Assembly: GCA_012184525.1 (NCBI GenBank)
Contig: WOFQ01000027.1
Location: 310,001 to 374,000 of the forward strand
Reading direction: 5' to 3'
Source of the DNA: Xenoacremonium recifei
Taxonomy: Eukaryota; Ascomycota; Sordariomycetes; Hypocreales; Nectriaceae
Length of the DNA stretch: 64,000 bases
Both the position numbers and the translations under genes were made by a program. Each line of letters opens with the position of its first letter. The first letter of the stretch is position 1. The notes under the pieces are model-generated. The model was not told the DNA's origin and made no database searches. It saw only the letters and a list, made by a program, of their open reading frames with translations. This document shows, one piece after another, positions 22,590 through 32,652 of this stretch.

Positions 22590-25500
22590 ATGGCTTCGGT
22601 TTGCGGCTGCGCCCCTAGCGACCCAATCAGCCTGTTACTGGCGACTTCCAACACCATCAGGGAGATTGCAAGTATCCAAAGGAGCCATTCAAAAGACGCC
22701 GAGTTAAAATCTTTTTATGCCTTCCTCACGACCTATTGCCTCCTTATCAATGAACACACCAAACGTATCAGTCAAGCCGCTAACGGCATTGATAAAGAAC
22801 TTCTCTTCTGCATTCTGGCCCAACTCGAGGCTGTTACAACTCCTTTCGTACAGACAGAGCCCGCGGAATCTCATCTTACTATTTGGCCCGGGCTAGGGTC
22901 ACTGAATCAGCGTTGGGACAAAATGCGCAACAAGCCAGATGCCGACAAAATCGACTCCATCCGAAGATGTTTGCACTTCGGGGCAGATTCAGCTCAACGT
23001 TCTAAGCTCACCGATGATCTTGAAAAGTGGGAAGAGGCTGTAAGAAGAACATATCCCGAAGATACCTCGCAATGGCCGGAGGATGAGACACCTCAGAAGA
23101 AAACCCGAGAGCCCTCATATGCTGTGTGGAATGCTGCCCAGTCCATTTGGAAGGCTTTAATAGCTTGCAAGAGCTGCAGTTGCAGCCCGCAGCATGAATT
23201 CAGCGCCAGGCTCGGGTTGGGTACACACAGGAAACCGGATATGAGGGATGTGCTGGATGAAGAGTTTGACTTCAACATATTCCTATCCATCCAGGAAGAG
23301 TGGCAAGAAGCCCGATTCCACGCGGCAAAAGAAAAGGCTGTACAGTTTGCAGAAGATGCAGAATCGCCAATTGCAAAAAGGAAGAAGACGCAAAAGATTA
23401 AGGCAATGCTGGTGAAGCAGCTTTGTGATCCAATGGTGAAGGTCAGGCTACTGCAACAGAAGGACAAATCGGCAAAACGCCTCGAGTTCAAGGTTACGAG
23501 AGGTCGCTTGTACAAACTACAGTCTGAACTCAGCAACTCCAAGATCGATAGGAACAAGGAACCCATCTCGCTGGATGAGGTGCTTAGAGGGGGTACCAGG
23601 TCCTTTACCGAGAGGACACGGAGAATCCTCGCGGTACTTCTGAGTTATGCGGTACTTCATTTATACGACACCCCCTGGCTACAACCTTCCTGGAGCTCTT
23701 CCAACATCGTCTTTTTTCGCACTGTCGACTCTGAGATTCCCCTTCAGCCGTTCTTGCAAACTAAGCTCTCGAACCTCGACATCAGCGATTTGTATAAAGT
23801 CAAAGACCAGATTATGAGTGGCACGACTACCATTCATCCTGATGATCTGGACCCCGATGATATAGATCCCGACGATATCGACCCTGACGACATAGACCCC
23901 GATGACTTGCTACGGCATCATTGCCCTTCCTTGGTCACATTGGCTATGATGCTCATGGAAGTCTGTTTCCCTACTCCGTTCGACCTTTTAGCTACCAGGT
24001 ATCATCTGAGCTTGGGGCAAGACTCAAGCAATAACGGAAGATACACCATTGCAAAGAGAGTGTTTGAAAGGTGCCAGGCGGAGATTCCAGACTACTTTCA
24101 GTTTAAAAAAGCTGTGAAGCAATGTCTAGATCCAACAGCCTGGGAGGATGATGCCGGCAACAAGCTAAACTCCGAGTCTCTCAGGACCAAAATATACCAG
24201 GAGATTGTCCGACCACTCGAAAATGATCTAAGCCAGGCCTTTAGTTCTGTTTCTTTGGATGACCTTGACAGCTGTTCGCAGACCTTGGATTTTGGCAGCG
24301 GGGACCAGACAATCCTGAATCAACAAGCCCATACCCAAATCTTAAACGAAACTGAAGCAATGCTTCGGGCGACTTCCCCGCCTATTCGATCAGTGTCTCC
24401 TCATAATATCGGAACTCCCCAACCCATGGCACCGCTGAATCTCAACATGTGGGCGCCTTACACGATGCAGGTTGCCACTGCCTTACCATCTTTACCACCC
24501 ATACCCCGCCATATAGGTTATCATCCTCTGCGGCATACGCTTCAGTTGGCGAATGGCGATAGTGGCTACAACAAAGCCTTGAGATTCTTTGACGATGAGG
24601 CTTGCGCAGAAGGCTACAGTATGGAAATGTGAGGCTCTCTTTCACAATTATAGTAATATTGCCTGGGATGAAGAAGCTCATCTCACGGTTCCTTTTTCGC
24701 GGACGACTGCTGACTGACTTAATCCGACATTAGGATCGAAGCATACCGTCGATGGAAGAAACAATATGAACATGTGTATTCGAAATTCATCCCGAATTGT
24801 CTGGTAAAATCTGTTAAGAGGCCCAAAATTGCCGTGCTGGATACCGGGATCGACAAGGACCATCCCGATTTCGAAGCTCGTGAGGATCACATCTCTGAAT
24901 GTTTCAACTGGGTCAACGAGTCCCGAAAGCAACGGGTGCCAGATAGGAATGGTCACGGAACGTTCACCGCGGGTCTCATCTTGGACTACGCACCGGATGC
25001 TGAATTGTTCATCGCTAAAATCGCCGACAATCAACCGTCGACAGCCAATCTCGTCGCAAAGGCGATCATGCATGCGGTAAACCACTGGAAAGTTGACATT
25101 ATTTCCATGTCCTTTGGATTCCCTGACCGCTCAACTCAAGACTACGCGGCTCTTGAAAATGCTATAAAACACGCCTATTCTAAGGATGTTTTAATGTTTG
25201 CAGCAGCTTCCAACAGCGGCGGAAGATTGGGCAGGGCTTATCCTGCCCGCGAACAGAACGTCATCTGCATTCATTCCACCAACACAAATGGGAGTCGTTC
25301 CGACTTTTCACCCACACCAGAGAAGTATGACATCAATCTCGCTACAGTTGGTGAAGCTGTCGAATCTGCTTGGCCCGTGGCCTTGTGTGACGAGTCAACC
25401 AATCCCGAATGTATTGCTCACAAGTCGGGAACCTCGTATGCTACACCGATAGTCGCTGCTATTGCTGGCTTTCTGCTTCTCTATGTGAGACTTCATCTAC

Positions 25501-25688
25501 CCGAATACTCAAATCGGATAAAACAACAAGCCCACATGAAGAAAGTGCTTCAAGTTATTGCGAAAAAGGGGCAGGATTACCAGCCACGAGATGGATATCA
25601 TTTCGTTGACTTGAGTCTATTCAAGGATAGCTTATTTGGGAATCAAAAGTCGGATATTGATTGTACCCTGAGAGGATTACTAGGCTAA
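22590..25688 (+). CDS. DUF7580-like / subtilisin-like serine protease (HET-Q2-like)
   Basis: Two-exon gene for a 997-aa intracellular protease. Exon 1 is 22590..24628, the intron 24629..24733 (GTGAGG...CATTAG) and exon 2 24734..25688; the join restores ATG-ATC and the same frame. Residues 1 to about 550 form an alpha-helical fungal domain resembling DUF7580, with the block WKALIACKSCSC...HEFSARLGLG and the helical ILAVLLSYAVLHLYDTPWL. An acidic D-P-D-D-I repeat interrupts it near residue 420. Residues about 700-960 are a subtilase (S8) domain with an intact triad: Asp716 (AVLDTGID), His754 (NGHGTFTAG), Ser914 (SGTSYATP), and oxyanion Asn840 (ASNSGG). There is no signal peptide or propeptide, so it probably acts in the cytosol. 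It is convergent with, and 217 bp from, a gasdermin-like gene, which suggests it is the activating protease. Confidence 0.85.
23835..23909 (+). repeat. 15-nt in-frame tandem repeat encoding (D/H)PDD(L/I)
   Basis: Five consecutive 15-nt units code for HPDDL, DPDDI, DPDDI, DPDDI and DPDDL inside the protease gene. The units differ at synonymous positions (GAT/GAC, CCC/CCT/CCG-like), so this is not a fresh slippage product. The result is a short, strongly acidic linker in the helical domain. Confidence 0.85.
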
Positions 25689-25905
25689 GGAAGATACGGA
25701 AGGATTTGGGGTTCAGGATCAGTGAAAGGCTTTTCAGAGACAATTGTATCTGTTACGATTATTGTAATAGAATAGATATGAGAACAAAGCGCTAAAGTCT
25801 TGCTTTCCAATGGTATGTTTCGCTTAAGGTCAAACACCTGGTGTATTTGTTCATGAGCTCAGGCATCACTACTTCAAACAATCAGCTACATCGCAATCCA
25901 TCTCC

Positions 25906-27072
25906 TCATTCGTTGTCGGTTCTTCCCATGTCTGGGATTCCACACACAAATGTTTTATCCCCATCTACAATTTCTTCTGTCACAAGTCCTTCAGCCTCAG
26001 GCTCAGCTTCTTGTTGTCGGTCAACCTCAGGCAGGGTTCTTTGGACTCTTTCCTCGCCCTTTCCAAGCATAGCGCCCTTGACATAATCTTCCTCCATCAC
26101 ATCCGCCTTCTTAATCCAAACTTTGCTTGCCTTATAAGCGAAGACGATATCTCCATGATCCTCCCAGGTTGAGGTAGTCTTCGTCTCTCTCTTAGAAGAT
26201 AGCTCTGGCCCGCCCCCGACTGGCACGGTACCACCACTCCAGATCGTCCCGTCCACTTCTACACCGACTTTGCCACCAATCGCGCGAAATTTCGTAGTAT
26301 TCGCCTTCATACCAGTAACAATTTTCAGACCTGTGATGATGTATACAGGCTTTCTATAACGGGACTTCTCTAGATATCGGTGGACGGAAGGAGCCGCAAG
26401 GCACTCAGCCAAGTAGGTCGGCGAAGGGATAAACTGGGTAGTCTCAACACTTTCAAATGTGAACACTTCTTCGTTGCTAAACCTCAAGTTAGTTTTTATC
26501 TGAATACATGCTTCCATCCCATAAAGATATGGAGACTCTAGCTTATTGTGCACGGGCCTGGTCGAGATGCTGCTTGAAACATAGAGCAGAAATTGGTTCG
26601 AGAGAGCGTTGACAGAGGGGTTGGAAAGAGTTAGTCAAGGACAAAGAACATCTTCGAAGTTGAAGAAGCTCTTCCATGACAACGTAGCGTGATATTCAAA
26701 GAGAGAGATGAGTGCTAAGCACATGTTTTGAGGTAGCAAGATCTTTGAGAGAGAAAACCCGATATCTTGTCAATCGGGCCAGGTCCGAGGAGGCTCTTAC
26801 CCATGCTCCCAGTCCGTACCAACGTCAACTCCGAGCCCCAGAAAGCTCAGAAACTTCGTGAGAATGGAAATACTTCCGGCATTGTGTTGTTCTTTACAGT
26901 AAACGACCTCTTTCTTCAATGAAACCACCTTATCGTCTGTTGGAGGAGCAGCGGTGTAGAGCGCCCTCTCTGGCTTCTTGATCGAGGTGAGAATGTTGCC
27001 GAGTTTGATAGGCCCATTCGGAGGATAGTCCCAGGTCGGAGAATAAAAGTAATACAGGACCCGATTATTCAT
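25906..27072 (-). CDS. Gasdermin-like pore-forming protein (HET-Q1/RCD-1 type)
   Basis: Predicted 280-aa protein. Exon 1 is 26801..27072 (start MNNRVLYYFYSP), exon 2 is 25906..26476, and the 324-bp intron has a GTAAGA donor, an ACTAAC branch site and a TTTAG acceptor; the join reads DWEHGNEEVFTFESVETT. The layout follows the gasdermin N-domain: an N-terminal strand/loop with GPIKLGNIL, a long beta segment, LEKSRYRKPVYIITGLKIV in the middle, and a late beta strand GDIVFAYKASKVWIKK. After about residue 220 the sequence becomes polar and acidic (QQEAEPEAEG), a candidate inhibitory tail. Podospora HET-Q1, cleaved by subtilase HET-Q2 near its C-terminus to trigger cell death, has nearly the same length (278 aa). 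Family assignment rests on pattern, length and the adjacent subtilase gene, not on a search. No signal peptide. An upstream in-frame ATG at 27105 is less likely. Confidence 0.75.
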
Positions 27073-27105
27073 GATGGCAGGTCTTGATCCAGAAATAAGG
27101 ATCAA

Positions 27106-27576
27106 GGAAGAGACACGACTAAGGTCCCTCAGTAATAGCTGACTTGGACGTCTGATGAGTCATTTTCGAGGCGACCCCTCCCGCCTGCATGTAATGGGAT
27201 CTCTGTTCTGATTGGTGCCAGGTATGGGATGGGCTTGCACCCTCTCGAGCTTCGGAGTACCTAATGTGCCGAAAAGGTCGGGAAATCTATATCGGTATCA
27301 AGACACTGGTTGATATTCAGTCTTCCCACTAAGAGTTTCTATATTCAAGCCCCAGTACCAGCGAATGGTCCAACTACTTAGAGAGATTGCGCACGTAGTC
27401 GCGAGCTCTTCAGCGACGCCGCCATTGGCCCCCTCGATAGCGGTCGGGCTTCACTATCTCTTTTGATTTCTCTCCTGTCCTCGCGAAAATCTCATCTATC
27501 CTCTCTCGAAGCCTTTCACTTTTGATTATTCTTTGCGTAGTATTTCTGATATCTTCTCCTCCTAACTCAATACGCC
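27106..27576. other. Intergenic region upstream of the gasdermin-like gene
   Basis: About 470 bp holding the promoter of the minus-strand gasdermin-like gene and the 3' flank of the decayed SANT segment. A CT-rich stretch lies at about 27450-27560. No coding region is supported. Confidence 0.4.
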
Positions 27577-28739
27577 CTAACGGTTCTCTTCGTACATCCC
27601 GGGTTCTCTCTGTTTGCGTTCTTCGCCTTCTCTTATCGAGGCCTGAGGAAAGCGCTCGAGATCACGTTCAGTTGCAACAATTGCAAATCGCTGACCCCGG
27701 CCACTGTCTTTGTGCTTCTGTTCAGGGGTCACGTTCAGTTGCAACAATTGCAAATCGCTGACCCCGGCCACTGTCTTTGTGCTTCTGTTCAGGGGTCACT
27801 GAGCCGGTCCCTAAAGCGTAGTTGACGGACTCATGATAGGGCTTAGGAGCTTTCGGTAAAGGCTCGCGTCTCATGCGTTTCCTGTCTGCCTTCTTGAGAA
27901 TGGCCTTCCATTCCATATTGCCCTTATCTACTTGCCTGAAAAAGTAGTTCTTGACATAAGGAATGGTAAATATGGTGCTAAGTGAACGAATAAAGTGAAC
28001 GAATAACGGTTACCCACCATGAAAGGTGTCTTTGACTGCATATGAGCGGAAATTGCTTCCCAGTCTGATCCAAAAGAAGCCAGAAGGTATGTGAAGTCAT
28101 TAACCTCTCGTACGCTCCAATAACTTGATGCCCACGACGGTGGCTTCAATTTTTGTTGAGTCCGCTCCAGATTAGGTTGGAAGTTGGCGTCGAAGGCTGG
28201 AGGGGGTCTGATCCATCTTCATCAAGAGACATATGTACTGATGTTGCCTCGACCGCCGCATTAGCCTTTGGATAGATAATTGACCCGTCTCGCAGCCTTT
28301 CGCGGGAACGATCACGCGCCTTGCGGAGTTCCGGATCAATGATTGCATCCTGGTCTTCCTCAGGAATCCTCAGCTCGGCTATGATATCATCTTCAATCTC
28401 CTCATCCGTCCGCTCTCGGCGTCTTTTTCTCTGCGGTCCCTCCCGCCCGCTGAACTTGGGCTCGAATATCGATCCCTTACTTTCGCTTGCCAGACGCGTG
28501 TCTCTAGTCTGAGCTGTCTCGTCTGTCTGATTGACCCAAACCTTCAAATCACTAGTTTGTCTTTCCTCCAGGTCGGTCGGGTTGATTGTCATACGGAACA
28601 AGCTATTTGGATTACTGTCATCAAGTCCATGCAGAGGTCGAGTCCTTGAGACTTCCCTCGATTGGCGGAATTGAGGAGCACCAATCATGGTGCTTGGCCA
28701 GTTGGTCATCTCTATATCACTAGTGTAGCTTTTATCTGA
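27577..28739 (-). pseudogene. SANT/Myb-like 3' segment cut off from the C2H2-PAH gene
   Basis: This is an in-frame continuation of the upstream C2H2-PAH gene after one TAA (28740-28742): both sides of the stop are in the same frame, 30 bp from the next ATG. It encodes a charged region (RKRRRERTDEEIEDDIIAEL, then RKARDRSRERLRDGSIIYPK) and a SANT/Myb-like domain (PSWASSYWSVREVNDFTYLL, FGSDWEAISAHMQSKT, then NYFFRQVDKGN after an intron near 27945-28010). A 67-bp tandem duplication near the 3' end shifts the frame, so the protein now stops at 27722 instead of running on to 27577. Two separate lesions suggest decay. The alternative is a short independent gene starting at 28709, or stop read-through. 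The SANT-region intron borders are uncertain. Confidence 0.55.
27662..27795. repeat. 67-bp perfect tandem duplication
   Basis: Two adjacent copies, 27662-27728 and 27729-27795, identical by eye. Because 67 is not divisible by three, the second copy shifts the reading frame of the minus-strand SANT segment and creates an early stop. Both copies encode the same peptide, beginning VTPEQKHKDSGRGQRFAIVA, in the frame that enters them. Confidence 0.9.
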
Positions 28740-31700
28740 TTAATGGTGTTCTTCAGGTGCTAGGTAAGGTGCTAGTTGCCTGAACTCGTCGGGTGGCAGG
28801 TTCAAAATGTCAAGTTCGGCCACAACGGGCTCTGGAAGATTGTCGCTCTCCAGGCTGTGAGTAACGATCATGTGCCGCCTCCAGTTGTCCTTCCCAAAAA
28901 AGAATGTGTTTCTCTGGTCCTTGGAAAAGTCGCACCCTAGTACAGGGCAGTAGAATATGATCTTTTCGTGAAGATCATTGATATGACGCAGATGTGCTTT
29001 AGCTCCGAAACCCTTACCACAACCTTCATGCGGGCACTTATGGTCTTTGGTGTGGTAACGTTGGTGGTGTCTATGACTGTTAGCCAATTCTGCCGATCAG
29101 GCATCGAGGTACCGGGAACGTACCTCAGCTTATGTGGTTGGTCAAAGACTTGGTTGCAGCCAGACTCGTCGCAAGCATAGGTACCTCTGCTACTCTCTGC
29201 AGCTTCGAGTTCCTCTTGATGCTCCTTCTCTTCATCCTTCAGCTTCACGATCACACGCTCATCGCCCAAGGAATCCGAGTTTTCGATGAACTCCTGAGAC
29301 ACGCTGCGTCGGTCGCCCTTGGCACTCTGCACAATCTTGACCATCTCGGCCTGGATCTCTAGCGTCTCCTCATTGTCCGATAGCTGGCGCTCAGGCACAT
29401 TTAATTCGTGCTCTTGTGCAGGATTATCGTGAATAAAATTTGTGAAGAGCGGTTCGAATGATTCCTGTTGTTCTTGGCCAGCATACTTTGGTGGCTCAAA
29501 CTGCCAAAAACCCTCCATAAGTTCCGGGGCTAAATTGAAGAGCGCAGTGACTTGAGGGTAGATATCCTGATCCGTCTTCTGCTCATTTCGGTATTTCTCG
29601 AGAATTCCGACGAACTGCTTGTAAACCTCAGGTCTATCGTGAAAACGGTTCTAAAAACAGTGGTTTGTCAACGAAGATATACTACTAGAAATACACTTAT
29701 AGTTTGCAAACTCACTTTGATCTTGTCCAGATAACTTAAAGCGTCGTTTAATACCATACCTTTCTGGTTGGTAGCGTTGTGATTCACAGCGGACTGCAGA
29801 TGTTGTATGATGCTGTCATCATCTGGATCCTGGAAATTATCAATCACCGCCTGCACAAATCCCCATTCGTACTGCCAGCGATCCGTCGATGGGACTCCAT
29901 GGAAAATGATATTCTCAATGGACAGATACGACGGATCATACAATTCGGAATCTTGGTAAGGTCCGTAAGGGGGGTTTTCAACAGGTGGAGATAGGTTAGG
30001 ACCATGATTCCTAGTATTACCTTGTAAATTGAACAGGAGATACCTTTGAAGGCCTCCCCAGGGCAAGTAAATGCTTTCTTGGTCCCATGCTGGGTCATTT
30101 TCCACGCGTTCTCGTGAGCTCACTAGTCTTTCGGTCCGTTCGGCTTCCAATGGGTCACTCGGTGAAACAGTTTCCGAATCGTTTCGCACAGTGCTCCTTG
30201 TTCTAGACCGGACCTGCGTTGAGCTGCCACCATCGGAGACTTTCTCTCTGTCAGGCTCTGTTTGATCATCGCAGGGGGGCAGTGATTTGAGGGCGAGGTG
30301 TCTCAAGTGGCCAACAACATGTGCTTCCATGGAGCCATCTGGTTCTTCAACACCACATAGTGGACAACTCTTAAAGATCGGGCCTTTGTTTCGGCTGTTC
30401 CGATCTGCCAAGGCCTGGATGTGTGCATCCGGGAGCCTACTGTGCGCAGCTTTCATGTGTGCAATGTAGTCATCTCTCGTCAATGCAATTAATGGATCGT
30501 GGGACTTAGAAACACATTGCCACCGCATCGAGTGTTCCCGCATGTGTCTGAGCCAGTGTTCGCTACGATTGTACAGTTCGTCTGAAGCTTCACACCCTTC
30601 GAAAAGACAAACATAAGGGTCGAGATCATTCTTGACGTGAAGCCTGTGAGTGTTAGCAAGGCTACTCATGTCAAATTTCCATGTCGATATCACATACTTC
30701 CACTTTTTTTCGTCAATTACGTCCTGAGCTGGCAGAGCATAGAAGCAAAAGGGGCAGGTCAACTCTCCTACAGCAGCGACGCAGTCGTTCCAAATTCTTT
30801 CAAGGTCCTCTGTCAGCTTTATCTCCTCCATATTTACGAGCTCCATGACATCATGGCGATCGGAGGCAGGCAGACTTTGCAGGAACATCTCATGGTCCTG
30901 CATTCTTTTCAATTTCGCTTCTGCAAATTTGCGCTTGAGACTTCCGTATGGAGCCGGCGGGAACGGGAGATCCTCGTTGTTACTTAGAGCCACCGTTTTG
31001 GAGACCGAAACAATGGATGGCTCTGCTGCTCTGTTGAACTTCGCCTCAACCAGAGTCGTAGCCGAAGTCTGTGCTTGGGACTGCACTGTGCTTGGTGTCG
31101 GCCCAGCTTTAACTTCTCCTCCAACAGGAGCCTGGTTAGTTTCAATAGCACCTGTTGCTCGAGCTTTTGGTTGGCGAATCGACGGCCGCGGTGCTATTTT
31201 CGGTACCTTGATGGTAGATTTGCCGTACCGAGATCGTCGATAAAGCACTCTCTTCCGTCGTAGCAACATGGAATAGGCGAGACGTTCTCGAATCTCATCA
31301 CCAACATTGGGGAAGCGATCCTGAATGTGATTAGAAAACAAACTAGCCAAAAATTCTTCAACATCGTTGCCTTCGTCATCTTTTATACGGAATTCCTTGG
31401 CTGCTCGAAGATTTTGTGATTCCCTGCTCGCACGTCGAATTGTGTTTGAGAGCTTGTGAAGGAGGCTGATGGTCTGCCCAATTTCATTCATTGAGCGCTT
31501 AAATTTCTCATCAACGGGCTCCTCGGCCGTCTTTTTCCCAACATGCTCCAGTGCGCGTACACCTGAAAGACAGAGAAGTTAGTCCAAGTCATACGCCAAT
31601 CTATCTGGAAGCGCTTGTTTCTCTAAATGAGCAACAGCAGGAATAGGATAAAATATCAAAAGAATGAATGGAAACACGGATAACTGACCATTCTGAACGC

Positions 31701-31968
31701 GGTAGTCCAGTGTTTCCAATAGGCCGATGACAGCATCGCGGACATCCGGCGCCTCACGTAAACGGTGATCCAAGCTGCCCCGACCCTGCGTGAAAACGCC
31801 GATACTTGCAGTCCATACAGAGAATCTTGCAAGCTGATCATCGACCATCGAGAGCTCCTGCGAGGTCACGGATGCTGCCTTGTCGAGGCATTTTTGGAAT
31901 GCTTTGACGCATTGCTGGGCGAAACTCGCGACCATAGGAGGCGCCTCTACTTCAACGACTTGGGCCAT
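28740..31968 (-). CDS. C2H2 zinc-finger protein with a Sin3-type PAH domain
   Basis: Predicted 976-aa nuclear-type protein. Exons: 31689..31968, 30698..31562, 29716..30643, 29124..29650, 28740..29070. The intron 30644..30697 is 54 bp without stops, so it hides inside the open frame; splicing it gives KWKLHVKNDLDPYVC, the usual family text. The N-terminus (FAQQCVKAFQKCLDKAAS, FSVWTASIGVF) is the common fungal N-terminal module of such C2H2 proteins. Zinc-finger-like blocks with paired Cys/His lie around 30300-30770 (CPFC, CLFEGCE, CPLCG). Across the 29650/29716 junction runs a paired amphipathic helix: LNDALSYLDKIK, FHDRPEVYKQFVGILEKYR, VTALFNLAPELMEGFWQF, as in Sin3 corepressors. Two further C2H2 fingers follow (YACDESGCNQVF, KCPHEGCGKGF). 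The gene ends at TAA 28740-28742, probably prematurely (see the next downstream segment). Likely a chromatin or transcription regulator. Confidence 0.75.
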
Positions 31969-32652
31969 GCTGTGTCCCACATATAGCCCAACTAATGAGA
32001 GGACCGACTCGATATCAATATGCAGCAAGTTTCATGAAGCTTTAATGAGTCTGGATGGTGTATTGGAAGAAGCGCTGAAGTCCCCTCAGTGAGGCTGACG
32101 TCTGGATAGGCACCCAACAGTTGGATCTGGTGCTCTGCAGGCTAAAAGCCGAAGCTCAGCCGCCCAAAAGATGAGTAAGACTTCAGGCCATGCTGACTAA
32201 TTTGTCTTCCCCGTTTCCATCATAAGAAACGGAGAGTGCCTTTCTTTTCCAATTAGTCCATGGGTATGAAGACGTATACAGTTGTTACCTCCTTTCAAGT
32301 TGTAGTTTCGACCACAGACACAAGTGGGCAACACAAGCTTCACGCTTAATCTAAGTTTAGTGGCTAAGAACCGCTACCCTATACCCATATCGCGCTAAAT
32401 ACGGTGAATCCAGAAAGCCAAATTATAAAAGCAATCGAGTTCATAACGGTCATTCTTATAATAAAATACATTTAGGTTTCCTTTTTTTTTCTTCTCTTGG
32501 TTTGCATATCATACATCCCGTTTCACGAAATCGAAACGATTTGCCTTGGCACTTGTCGAGAGGCTTATTTCAATTCTGGTGCGAAGAGAGATTATCATTT
32601 ATCCGTACGTCTTCTATTCCATGGAACACCTTTTATTCCAATCAGTCGTTCA
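31969..32652. other. Intergenic region between two minus-strand genes
   Basis: About 680 bp with the promoter of the C2H2-PAH gene and the 3' flank of the MFS gene. It is AT-rich with a poly-T run near 32480. No gene is supported. Confidence 0.4.
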
